DNA of 64,000 nucleotides from an uncultured Muribaculaceae bacterium. Lineage in GTDB: Bacteria > Bacteroidota > Bacteroidia > Bacteroidales > Muribaculaceae. The stretch covers positions 124,001-188,000 of the forward strand of contig CALUMG010000006.1 in NCBI GenBank assembly GCA_944321705.1, in the 5' to 3' direction. Of the stretch, positions 24,918 through 33,632 are shown one piece after another. The position numbers were made by a program, and so were the translations under genes. Numbering within the stretch: position 1 is the stretch's first letter; each line of letters opens with the position of its first letter. The notes below the pieces were generated by a model. It was not told where the DNA came from, ran no database searches, and saw only the letters and a list, made by a program, of their open reading frames with translations.

Positions 24918-27419
24918 ATGAAAAAAAGATTTTTAATAACGATGGCTTCAACTCTGTGTTGCATTTTGCCTGCATTATCGGGCGAAGCTCCGATTTCAGT
25001 AAGATGGGAGATGGGAGAAAACGGGGTTAAGCCCGGATATTACAGTTCTCGTTTCGTCATAACTAACGTGAGCGACTCTGTGCTTGGCGACGGATGGGGA
25101 TTTTACTACAACACTTTCCCGAGGACTGTGGAGCTTGCTCCCGAATGCAAGGCTGAGATAAGCACGATTGTGCCTAATTATTACAGAATAACTCCCGGAG
25201 AGAATTATGAACCGTTGATGCCCGGAGACTCGTTGGTAGTCGACATGATGACGAAAGGAACTTACGGTTCGGCATCGTTTAATCCCGATGGAGGGCATTT
25301 TGCATTCAACGACCGCATGGATAATCCCATGTCGGTAAGGATAACCGTTCCTGATTTGCAGAATCCGGCTCAATGGAGCATTCCGGGCAAGGAACATCCC
25401 GAATATCCTGATGGCAACTATGTATATAAATTGAATGAGTCGATAAATCCAACAGGAATCAAATATAGTAGTTCGGCATATGACATATTCCCGACACCGA
25501 AGTCGATAACAGAACCCGGTGGCGTGTTGAAATTGGAATCGCCGTTGAACATAGTAGTTGGCAATGGAATGTCGACGGCCGGAAATTATTTGAAAGAGAA
25601 ATTGGCGGCCAATGGAATACCGACAGTGGAGTCGGGGGGCATACCTGTGGAACTTTCGTTGCTTGATTTGACCGGGAAGAATGCGGAATATTATGAATTG
25701 ACTGTCGAGCCGGCTAAAATAGCAATTGCCGGTGCATCGCAAGAAGGCGTGTTGAACGGAGTAAAAACCTTGGTAGCGGTAATAGAGACAGGTTGGGCTT
25801 ATACCAACAAGGAGCTTCCTTGTGCCAAAATTGTCGATTATCCCGATTTGAACTATCGAGGGTTCATGCTCGACATTGCAAGGAATTTCACGCGATATGA
25901 CGACATAAGACAATTGATAGATTTGCTTGCATCCTACAAAATCAATCGCATGCAATTCCATCTCACCGACGACGAGGCATGGAGAATCGAGATTCCAGGC
26001 TTGCCCGAGTTGACAGAGGTGGGGTCGCGCAAAGGTTTGACACTCGATGAAAAAGATTTCATGGTTCAGACTTATCGAGGTTCGGGAAATCCTGATGACA
26101 GCACGACGACGGCCAATGGATTCATAACTCGCGAGCAATTTGTGGAATTACTCAAGTTTGCTGCAAGTCGCGGAGTGACGGTGATTCCCGAAGTTGAAAG
26201 CCCCGGTCATGCGCGTGCTGCGATAGTGTCGATGAGACATAGGTATGCAAAATATATGGCCGAAGGAGACACAGTGGAGGCCGAAAGATATAAATTGTGG
26301 GATGATGGCGACCTCTCGGAATACACATCGGCACAGGGCTTCCACGACAATGTAATGAATATTGCGGGAGAGGGAACTTACAGGTTCATGGAGAAGGTTA
26401 TAGATGAACTTGCGTTGATGTACAAGGATGCAGGGCTTGAATTGAAAATCATGCACATAGGCGGTGACGAAGTGGCCACAGGAGCATGGTTGAAGTCGCC
26501 TATGGTGCAAGACCTCATGCAGCGCAACGGTTACAAGACCACACATGAAGCTCATGGCTATTTTGTTGATAGGGTTTCGAGCATCATTGCATCCAAAGGG
26601 ATGAAAACTGTGGGATGGCAGGAAGTTGCGACCGACCGGGACAAGGAATTTTCGTCGAGGGTTGCTCCTCGTTTTGCAGGAGTGAATGCGTGGAGCACGG
26701 TCGGAAGTCGTGATGTGGTACCATATACTCTTGCCAATAATGGCTATCCGGTGATACTCAGCAATGTCAATAATTTCTATTTTGACATGGTGTACAGTTA
26801 TCATCAAAGCGAACGTGGATTGAGTTGGGGCGGAACTACAAATGAGTTTACATCATGGGAAGCACAGCCGTTCAACATATATCGTACTCGTCATGTCTCG
26901 CACGACGGTAAGCCGGTTGATCTTGCCAAGGCCGACGATGGCAAACCTGCCTTGAAGTTGCGTAACAATATCATAGGCGTGCAGGCTCAAACATGGGCTG
27001 AGGCTGTTGATGGTTATGAAATGATACAGAATTATTATTTCCCTAAAGTGTTCGGACTCGCTGAACGCGGATGGAACGCATATCCTGTATGGGGCAATGA
27101 TTATAAAGATTTGAGCAGGTATTACAAGGAACGTTCGCAATATAATTTAAAGATTGGTTTGAAGGAGTTGCCTCGTCTTTTCAATAAGAATGTAAGTTTT
27201 CATATAGGCCAACCGGGTATAATCATAAAAGACGGCTTGCTGATTGCTAATACACAATATCCCGGTGTGACAGTACGTTACACGCTTGATGGAAGCGAAC
27301 CCACAAGGGATTCGGCCTTGTGGACAAAGCCTGTAGATTGCGGAGAAGCAAGTGTGGTGAAAGCTCGTGCTTATTATCTTGGAAAGGAGAGCGTCACTAC
27401 GTTCTTGTTTGTTAAATGA
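24918..27419 (+). CDS. Secreted beta-N-acetylhexosaminidase, GH20
   Basis: The enzyme removes terminal N-acetyl-hexosamine residues from glycans. The 833-residue protein has a signal peptide (about 1-21), an N-terminal CHB_HEX-like carbohydrate-binding domain (about 25-165), a GH20b domain (about 180-300) and the TIM-barrel catalytic domain (about 305-690). The barrel carries the catalytic pair Asp517-Glu518 in HIGGDEVATGAW, and the aromatic substrate-site residues in WQEVATD are visible. A C-terminal CHB_HEX_C-type domain (about 745-833) has VTVRYTLDGSEPT. It is likely to act on host mucin or peptidoglycan-derived sugars. It starts 47 bases after the phosphatase gene and may belong to that transcript. 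There is no SusCD pair nearby, so it is not a typical polysaccharide-utilisation locus. Confidence 0.95.
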   Translation: MKKRFLITMASTLCCILPALSGEAPISVRWEMGENGVKPGYYSSRFVITNVSDSVLGDGWGFYYNTFPRTVELAPECKAEISTIVPNYYRITPGENYEPLMPGDSLVVDMMTKGTYGSASFNPDGGHFAFNDRMDNPMSVRITVPDLQNPAQWSIPGKEHPEYPDGNYVYKLNESINPTGIKYSSSAYDIFPTPKSITEPGGVLKLESPLNIVVGNGMSTAGNYLKEKLAANGIPTVESGGIPVELSLLDLTGKNAEYYELTVEPAKIAIAGASQEGVLNGVKTLVAVIETGWAYTNKELPCAKIVDYPDLNYRGFMLDIARNFTRYDDIRQLIDLLASYKINRMQFHLTDDEAWRIEIPGLPELTEVGSRKGLTLDEKDFMVQTYRGSGNPDDSTTTANGFITREQFVELLKFAASRGVTVIPEVESPGHARAAIVSMRHRYAKYMAEGDTVEAERYKLWDDGDLSEYTSAQGFHDNVMNIAGEGTYRFMEKVIDELALMYKDAGLELKIMHIGGDEVATGAWLKSPMVQDLMQRNGYKTTHEAHGYFVDRVSSIIASKGMKTVGWQEVATDRDKEFSSRVAPRFAGVNAWSTVGSRDVVPYTLANNGYPVILSNVNNFYFDMVYSYHQSERGLSWGGTTNEFTSWEAQPFNIYRTRHVSHDGKPVDLAKADDGKPALKLRNNIIGVQAQTWAEAVDGYEMIQNYYFPKVFGLAERGWNAYPVWGNDYKDLSRYYKERSQYNLKIGLKELPRLFNKNVSFHIGQPGIIIKDGLLIANTQYPGVTVRYTLDGSEPTRDSALWTKPVDCGEASVVKARAYYLGKESVTTFLFVK

Positions 27420-27565
27420 TAATGAACCAGAGAAGAATGTAGGTCGAGATACGACCGCAGTCTTGCGTATGTGATTGTGTGTCAACTTGATGTGGTTGAA
27501 AGACGCGATGAATTGCGTCTATACTGTAAAATTGCCATGAACATTGCGGTCAGCAACATTATAAA

Positions 27566-27603
27566 AAACAGGAACCATCGCACACTCGGCATGGTTCCTG
27601 TTT
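27566..27603. terminator. Bidirectional terminator between GH20 and the efflux operon
   Basis: AAAACAGGAACCAT and ATGGTTCCTGTTTT form a 14-bp perfect stem with A-rich and T-rich flanks, so it can end transcription in both directions between convergent units. Confidence 0.85.
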
Positions 27604-27620
27604 TCTCATTTCGCTATTTT

Positions 27621-28298
27621 TCAGATTGTTCCTATCGATGTCACGATTTGGCCGTCAAACAAGTTTACGATACGTCCGGCATATCCTGCATCGTGCTGAC
27701 TGTGCGTAACCATTACTATCGTAGTCCCTTCTTTGTTGAGCTGCGAAAGCAACTGCATCACTTCTTTGCCGTTTTTGGAGTCGAGGTTTCCTGTAGGCTC
27801 GTCGGCAAGGATTATTTTAGGATTGGATACCACGGCACGGGCTATTGCCACACGTTGTTGCTGGCCTCCTGACAGTTGTTGCGGATAGTGCCTTGCACGA
27901 TGGCTGATGCTCATGCGCGAGAGAATTTCGGCGACTTTTTCCTTGCGTTCTTTTGACGACATGTGCATGTAGGTGAGTGGCAACTCCACGTTTTCCTGCA
28001 CATTCAATTCATCAATCAAGTTGAAACTCTGGAAAATGAATCCGATGTTGCCGCTGCGCATGTGTGTGCGTTCTTTTTCCTTAAGGTGTCCTACTTCCTC
28101 GTTATTGAGGAAGTAACGTCCCCCCGAAGGGTTGTCGAGAAGTCCCATGATGTTGAGCAACGTTGATTTGCCACAGCCCGAAGGTCCCATGATGGCTACA
28201 AATTCCTTTTCGGCTATTTCAAGGTTGATGTTGTTCAACGCAATCGTTTCCACCTCGGTGGTGCGGAATATCTTTGTGAGATTTTCTATTCGTATCAT
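27621..28298 (-). CDS. MacB/LolD-type ABC transporter ATPase
   Basis: The protein has 225 residues and is the ATP-hydrolysing subunit for the adjacent FtsX-type permease. It shows Walker [13 protein letters not shown] (about residues 39-50), the Q-loop FQSFNL, signature [14 protein letters not shown] (about 142-155), Walker [13 protein letters not shown] and the H-loop MVTHSQHD. The clade is that of MacB/LolD/FtsE ATPases. It is the last gene of a four-gene minus-strand operon after TolC, HlyD and permease genes. Its stop lies 18 bases from the shared terminator. Confidence 0.96.
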   Translation of the reverse strand: MIRIENLTKIFRTTEVETIALNNINLEIAEKEFVAIMGPSGCGKSTLLNIMGLLDNPSGGRYFLNNEEVGHLKEKERTHMRSGNIGFIFQSFNLIDELNVQENVELPLTYMHMSSKERKEKVAEILSRMSISHRARHYPQQLSGGQQQRVAIARAVVSNPKIILADEPTGNLDSKNGKEVMQLLSQLNKEGTTIVMVTHSQHDAGYAGRIVNLFDGQIVTSIGTI

Positions 28299-28329
28299 AG
28301 TTCTGTTGATGTTTTCTGAGTTGTTGGAA

Positions 28330-30696
28330 TTATTCGGTCTTTATATTGTTTACAGGATTTTCATTGACAGCTTTCCGGCTGATGAACCAGACTGAAATGA
28401 GCGAAATCAATGTGGTCACGCCAACGGCGATGACTGCCATCCACCACTGGAACTCACGTCCGTAATTTACGATTTTGGATATTTGCTCCACGCCGATCCA
28501 TGTGAGAGGTATTGCAACTATCGTCCCGGCAAGTATGGCAATGAACGAGAACCGCAACATGCGTTTCATCTCATCGCCCGACGTTGCTCCGAACACTTTG
28601 CGAATGGCCATGTCGCGTTTGCGCTGTGAAATGAAATATATGCTCATAGCCGTGAGACCGAGTAATGATATAATGAATGCGACACAGGTGAAAATAATGA
28701 GTAACTCGTTTATTTTCATGATGTTTTGGTAATATGACTTTATGAAATCGTCATACCAAGTGGAGTCGAACGGCATTCCGTCAATCATGTTCGAAAATAT
28801 TTCATCAAGTTGCAGCTTGGCTTCGTTGCGATTGGAATCATCAACCTCTACGCAGATGCTCCAAGGGTATTGAATGCTGTCGGTTGGAAGAATCTGCATT
28901 TTCATCGGATGTATGTCGTTGCTAAGCAAAGAACGGATTTTGAAATCCTTGAATTGCCCGGCTACGTCGAAACCCCAACTTGAGTTTGATATACCAACGA
29001 CGCGGTCAGTATTTAGCCCGAGATATTTCAGCATCTTCATTGTGTTTTCGCTGATAAAGAATGCGTTGGATGATGTCAATTTACGGTCTTCGGTGATTTG
29101 GATGTGGAAAATCTTCAAAAATGCCGTGTCGACAGTGAAAGTCTGGAAACTGAATTCCTCAGTTCCGTTCTTAGTTTGCAGGAACATCGTGTTGTTGTTT
29201 CCTCCGTCGGCAGGTGTTCCCATAGTGTATGACACATTTTTGACAAACGGTAGCTTCAAGGCTTCACTTTTGAAGAAGTTATTTGTCTTATAACCCATTG
29301 ACGGGTAGATAAGCACGTTGCCATATTCATAGCCCAACGGGGCGTTGAGGATGTCGTGGACACGAGTGTACAAGAATATTGAACAAGCCAGCAACGAGAT
29401 TGTCAATCCGCTTTGTACCAAGTTAAGCCATCTCATGTAGGATGCCTTGGTCTTGCGGCGGAATGTGCCTTTCACCACGTCGAGCGGATTGTAGCTTGAC
29501 AGTATCGAGGCCGACGGCATGCCTGTCAAGAGAGCAAGTAGGGCGATGAAAGCAGCATAACAAGTAATTGTAATCCAACTAAGGTCGCCAACGATGTCGA
29601 TTCTCGTTCCAAGCAGGTCGATGGCAACAGGTTCGGCCGCTTTGGCGAGTATGAACCCTATCAAGAACGATACTATGGTGAGCATGAACGATTCGGTTAT
29701 CATGCGCCAGAATATCTCACTACGAGAAGAGCCGAGCAGCCGTCTTGTCGACATTTCTTTTGCCCGGTAGGATGTCTGTGCTATCGACATGCTTGCGTAA
29801 TTGAATACCGCCATCAGCAATATGATTATGCCCGTGGCAAGGAATATCAGCACTTGCGTGAAGTCATATTGCCTCAAATTTTGCCAGCTTTGGTATTCTG
29901 AGAAATAAAAGTCACGCATGGGAATGAATGTAACGACCTTGGATGAGCCTCTTTCATACCGCCAGAAGAATTCTTTCAGGTAGGACAAGACATCGTCTGC
30001 CTTGTCGTTGGGGTTCACGCCTTTGGCAAATTTGTAAAACAGTGTCGCTGATCCGGCATTTGACATGCGAGTGTCTTCGATGTCGGCACTCCAATTCATG
30101 TATTTCGCGTTTTCTTGGGGCATGAACGCTTCAATGTCGTCGGGGAAAATGGAGTTTTCAATATCCTCGACAATCCCAGTGACTGTGTATGGCGCATCAT
30201 TAAAGCTGGGGTTTATTGTTTTGCCTATCACGTCTTCGGAGCCAAACAACCTCAAGGCCGCCGAGCGTGTCAGCACGATATTGTTGTCGCTCAGCAATAT
30301 TTCGGAAGGATTACCTTTCAAGACCTTGAAACTGAAGAAGTCGAAGAAGTTTTTCTTTGCAAAGCAATACTTTATCGACACGAATGAATTTTCGTTGTTT
30401 CCTTGCGGCACGCTCGGTATGGTATAGAAGTCGGCAATCGAAGTCCAATCTTCTATCTCAGGATAGCGGCTTTGCAGCCTCACGCCCACTTGGTAGTGAG
30501 CCGAAACAGTCTCTTCGTCGGCCATCAGGTAAATGCGGTCGGCATCCTTGATGTTCTTATCTACTGTCAATTGCCTTGACACCATGTCGGCAATGAGGAT
30601 GACAAACATCAGCGAAATGGCCAGCCCGCCGATGTTTACCAGCGTAAAGAGCTTGTTTCGCCCAAGGTAAGTGAAATAAGTTTTGAATCTTTTCAT
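28330..30696 (-). CDS. MacB-type ABC permease with two FtsX domains
   Basis: This 788-residue inner-membrane protein couples ATP hydrolysis to movement of a substrate across the envelope by a mechanotransmission mechanism. One membrane segment near residues 20-40 is followed by a periplasmic MacB_PCD domain. Two FtsX domains follow (about 280-410 and 670-780), each with about three membrane segments, and a second periplasmic domain lies between them. This double-length form is common in Bacteroidota. Sequence near residue 318 (KEMSTRRLLGSSRSEIFWRM) and 695 (KRDMAIRKVFGATSGDEM) is the conserved coupling-helix region of each half. It is encoded between the HlyD-like and ATPase genes. Confidence 0.94.
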   Translation of the reverse strand: MKRFKTYFTYLGRNKLFTLVNIGGLAISLMFVILIADMVSRQLTVDKNIKDADRIYLMADEETVSAHYQVGVRLQSRYPEIEDWTSIADFYTIPSVPQGNNENSFVSIKYCFAKKNFFDFFSFKVLKGNPSEILLSDNNIVLTRSAALRLFGSEDVIGKTINPSFNDAPYTVTGIVEDIENSIFPDDIEAFMPQENAKYMNWSADIEDTRMSNAGSATLFYKFAKGVNPNDKADDVLSYLKEFFWRYERGSSKVVTFIPMRDFYFSEYQSWQNLRQYDFTQVLIFLATGIIILLMAVFNYASMSIAQTSYRAKEMSTRRLLGSSRSEIFWRMITESFMLTIVSFLIGFILAKAAEPVAIDLLGTRIDIVGDLSWITITCYAAFIALLALLTGMPSASILSSYNPLDVVKGTFRRKTKASYMRWLNLVQSGLTISLLACSIFLYTRVHDILNAPLGYEYGNVLIYPSMGYKTNNFFKSEALKLPFVKNVSYTMGTPADGGNNNTMFLQTKNGTEEFSFQTFTVDTAFLKIFHIQITEDRKLTSSNAFFISENTMKMLKYLGLNTDRVVGISNSSWGFDVAGQFKDFKIRSLLSNDIHPMKMQILPTDSIQYPWSICVEVDDSNRNEAKLQLDEIFSNMIDGMPFDSTWYDDFIKSYYQNIMKINELLIIFTCVAFIISLLGLTAMSIYFISQRKRDMAIRKVFGATSGDEMKRMLRFSFIAILAGTIVAIPLTWIGVEQISKIVNYGREFQWWMAVIAVGVTTLISLISVWFISRKAVNENPVNNIKTE

Positions 30697-30719
30697 GTTT
30701 ATGTTATTATATGTTTGTT

Positions 30720-31970
30720 TTATTCAAGAATCAGTATGTCGTTGTCCTTAAAGCTTTCGTAACCCGAGGTTATGACCTTTTCTCCGGGTTCGAGACCCTC
30801 TTCCACTTCATAGAATTGAGGATTCTGCCTGTTTATTTTGATTGCCCGTTTGTAGGCTTTGCGCCCATCTTTGTCGAGAACATATATCCAGCGTCCGCCA
30901 GTGGTTTGGAAGAAAGTGCCTTTGGGGACAAGTGTGCTGATGGTAGGTTCTCCCAATTCAAGGTCGAGGTAATAAGTTTGTCCGATTCTAATGTTGTCGG
31001 GCTTTTCCTCATTCGAGAACACGAGGTCGGCACGGAATCGGCCGTCACGCACTTCGGGATACACCTTGCGCACTTTCATGTAGAAAGAGCTTCCTTGTCG
31101 GTCGAATCTTGCCAGCAACCCGGTAGTTACACGGTCGATGTAGTGTTCGTCGATGAACACTTCGGCCTTGAAGCCCGACAAGTCGTTTATCTGGCCTATC
31201 ATTTGACCCACCGAAATGTTTTGCCCCAATTCGGCATCCAGCAACCCGAGTTCACCGTCGATTGTGGCTTTTACGTCAAGTTTCTCCTTGCGTTGACGAA
31301 TCAACAATACATTTTGCCGCATGTTGCGCAGATTTTCTTCCATTTGCGCCATTTGTATTGTGCGGTATATGGAATCTTGGATAAGCCTTTCGGTAATCAG
31401 TTCATATTTCTTCATTGCCGCCTCATAGTCTTCTTTTGCTTGCAGGTATTCCTCGCGGCTTATGAGCTTTTCGGCATATAGTCGTTCATATTGCGAGAAA
31501 GTGCGTTGCTTGCGACGGGTGTCTATGTCGAGTTGCACTTTCTCGGTTTCGTTGTTCAACCTGTCCTGTTGCATTGTCACTTGGGTGTTGCGCAACAGGT
31601 TCTGCTTCTCGGCAAGCTCTGACTCGGCATTCAGGATTTGCAAGTCGAGGTTTGAGTTGCTCAATCTCAAGATAACGTCCCCTTTTTTGACATATGCGCC
31701 TTCTTCAACTACCTTTTCTCGCACGATTCCCCCTTCCTCAGGGCTTAATTGCACTACCGATATTGGTTTTACTTGTCCGTTGAGGCGGATGTAATCGTTA
31801 AATTCACCTTTGGTGACCTCGGCAATCGTTATTGAATCGAGATTCACGGTTTTGGAGGATTCTTTGTCGATAAATATCCATATCAGCAACAAGAGCGCGA
31901 TAACGCCTGCTGCAATGTATATGATGTGCTTTTTCTGCAATCCTTTCTTTTTCTCTATTTTTATATCCAT
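30720..31970 (-). CDS. HlyD-family periplasmic adaptor (membrane fusion protein)
   Basis: The 416-residue protein bridges the inner-membrane permease and the TolC-like channel. It has an N-terminal membrane anchor (about residues 16-33), a lipoyl/barrel-sandwich half (VSPEEGG-like segment near 72-100), a long alpha-helical hairpin (about 105-230, rich in Glu, Gln and Arg), the second lipoyl half (KATIDGELGLLDAELGQNISVGQ) and beta-barrel plus membrane-proximal domains. The order and length fit MacA-type adaptors. The gene lies between the TolC and permease genes with gaps of about 25 bases on each side. Confidence 0.94.
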   Translation of the reverse strand: MDIKIEKKKGLQKKHIIYIAAGVIALLLLIWIFIDKESSKTVNLDSITIAEVTKGEFNDYIRLNGQVKPISVVQLSPEEGGIVREKVVEEGAYVKKGDVILRLSNSNLDLQILNAESELAEKQNLLRNTQVTMQQDRLNNETEKVQLDIDTRRKQRTFSQYERLYAEKLISREEYLQAKEDYEAAMKKYELITERLIQDSIYRTIQMAQMEENLRNMRQNVLLIRQRKEKLDVKATIDGELGLLDAELGQNISVGQMIGQINDLSGFKAEVFIDEHYIDRVTTGLLARFDRQGSSFYMKVRKVYPEVRDGRFRADLVFSNEEKPDNIRIGQTYYLDLELGEPTISTLVPKGTFFQTTGGRWIYVLDKDGRKAYKRAIKINRQNPQFYEVEEGLEPGEKVITSGYESFKDNDILILE

Positions 31971-31995
31971 TGTCGTGAATTATTAGTTAAGTTGT

Positions 31996-33354
31996 TTAAA
32001 TTTCCGTAGCTATTATGTCGTGACCTTTGTAGTATTCCACGAGTCGGCATTTTAGCACATACGACAATTTGCATTGAAGCAGCGCCACTTCACTTTCAAG
32101 AAGGGTGGCTGCGCTCGTTTGCACATCGAGCGAAGTCATGAGACCTTCTTCGTATTTGCGTCGTGTCACATGGTAGGCGATGGAATCGGCCTCGACTTTC
32201 TTTTCCATTTTCATGCATTCTTTCAGGAATCCGTTTTTGTCAAGGACAGCTTGAGTTACGAGTTTTTGCAACTCTTCCTTTTGTGCTTCATATTGTTCGA
32301 TGGCGATGCGGTGGCTGTTGCGAGCTTTGCGAATGCCGGTTATTCCCGACATTCCGTTGAATATCGGTATGCTGATGCTAATGCCGACGTATTGGCCGAA
32401 ATTGTTTTCGAGCTGGTTCCAAAATCCGGAATAACCGTTATTGTTCAATTCCTTGAAATAAGAAGAGTTGATGCCACCGTTCAGGGAGATGGAAGGCAGC
32501 ACATTGGCCCATGATATTTTTGCATCGAGGTTTGCTATTTCCATGTTGAATTCCGATTGTCGCAAGGTGGGATTTGTGTTCATTGTGGCTTCAAAGATGT
32601 CGGCAAGAGAGTCATCGGTGAGTATTGCCATGTTCAATACCGAGTTGTCGAGCATCAGCGTGTCGAGTAGCAGATTATCGTCAAGCGGATAGTTCATTTT
32701 CTGTTTTAGGGTAAGCATGGCGGTCTCGAACAAATTTGATTGTGTCGTTAAGTTATATTCGTCGGTGGCGGTTTGCGCTTCCATTTGAGCCACGTCGGCC
32801 ATTCCTTTTAGGCCGAGTTGCTCTTGTCTGCGCGTCTTGTATAGGAGAGAATCGCTTTCAATGACTTTTTCCCGAGCCAGTTTCACTGTGCCATAATAAT
32901 ACAACGCATCTATGTAGGCTTGGAAAGTTTCAAGAGCAATGTTGTCGCGAGCTTCTTCAAGCGCGGCTTTGCCAAGTAGCACGGAGACTTTGGAGCGGCG
33001 CAGCGTGTTAATCAAGTTGCCACCATTGAAAATAGGCAATGAAGCTTGCAATGAATAAGAATTGTTGAATGTGGAAATGTTGTTGTAGGTGTTTGTTTCA
33101 GGATCTACCGAGCGACCCCAGTTGTATTGCAGGCTTGTCCCGCCACTGATGCCCGGCAGGAAGTTGCCGATGGCTTTTATACGGTCGAGTCCGTAATTGT
33201 CTGATTCAAGTTCCCGTTGCCGCACCGTTCGATTGTGCTCGACGGCATATCGCATGCACATGTCCACGTCCCATGCCTGTTGTGCATGGGTATTTTGTGG
33301 AAATGCAAGTGAAAGCAACATGATTGATAGAATGTGAGTAAATGTTTTGTTCAT
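31996..33354 (-). CDS. TolC-family outer-membrane efflux channel
   Basis: The protein has 452 residues with a signal peptide (about 1-24, ending in THAQ). Two OEP repeats of long helices and beta strands follow (about 30-220 and 235-440), the trimeric channel-tunnel fold. The start at 33354 is the first gene of the four-gene operon and lies about 20-30 bases after a candidate sigma-54 site. As in other MacAB-TolC systems it provides the exit duct for the substrate, which is unknown; peptides, siderophores or lipids are all possible. Confidence 0.94.
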   Translation of the reverse strand: MNKTFTHILSIMLLSLAFPQNTHAQQAWDVDMCMRYAVEHNRTVRQRELESDNYGLDRIKAIGNFLPGISGGTSLQYNWGRSVDPETNTYNNISTFNNSYSLQASLPIFNGGNLINTLRRSKVSVLLGKAALEEARDNIALETFQAYIDALYYYGTVKLAREKVIESDSLLYKTRRQEQLGLKGMADVAQMEAQTATDEYNLTTQSNLFETAMLTLKQKMNYPLDDNLLLDTLMLDNSVLNMAILTDDSLADIFEATMNTNPTLRQSEFNMEIANLDAKISWANVLPSISLNGGINSSYFKELNNNGYSGFWNQLENNFGQYVGISISIPIFNGMSGITGIRKARNSHRIAIEQYEAQKEELQKLVTQAVLDKNGFLKECMKMEKKVEADSIAYHVTRRKYEEGLMTSLDVQTSAATLLESEVALLQCKLSYVLKCRLVEYYKGHDIIATEI

Positions 33355-33383
33355 GTTTTTGATATATATTTCTGTGTATGTAT

Positions 33384-33400
33384 ATCCAAATATCAGGCCA
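33384..33400 (-). promoter_or_regulatory. Candidate sigma-54 (RpoN) promoter for the efflux operon
   Basis: On the minus strand TGGCCTG-ATAT-TTGGAT resembles the -24/-12 consensus TGGCACG-N4-TTGCW. The -24 TGGC is intact and the spacing is exact, but the -12 element has TTGG instead of TTGC. The predicted start is near 33375, about 20 bases before the tolC-like ATG. It lies next to the gene of a sigma-54 activator. The same bases also contain a one-mismatch TAnnTTTG box, so a primary-sigma promoter is the alternative. Confidence 0.45.
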
Positions 33401-33575
33401 AAATGATAAAATGTTGAAATGTAGTGTTTTGTAAATGAGCTATATGCGATTGTGTAAAAAAATCATACACATGGTGTAAAATTTTTGTACAGCGGAAATT
33501 TTTAGGAATGTAAAAAAAACTACTGGGATGGTGCGCTAATAGGGTTATAGCTTTTTGAAGCAATGGCGGTTATGT

Positions 33576-33607
33576 TTTGGCAATGTAAAAAAGGTAACTT
33601 ATATTTG
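33576..33607 (+). promoter_or_regulatory. Promoter of the sigma-54 response regulator gene
   Basis: TTTG (33576-33579) and TATATTTG (33600-33607) are exactly 20 bases apart. The predicted start near 33614 lies before ATG 33633 and after the upstream in-frame ATG at 33555, which decides the start codon. Confidence 0.7.
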
Positions 33608-33632
33608 TTGGGAAGAAATTATTAGTCGGGAC

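Noticed and set aside
24996-26138. A long minus-strand open frame (about 380 codons) antisense to the GH20 gene
   Set aside because: The GH20 frame has clear domains and motifs, and the antisense frame shows no motif, promoter or plausible composition. Codon bias of the sense gene removes stops in that frame.
24918-27419. A polysaccharide-utilisation locus around the GH20 gene
   Set aside because: No SusC/SusD pair, ECF sigma/anti-sigma pair or other glycoside hydrolase is nearby.
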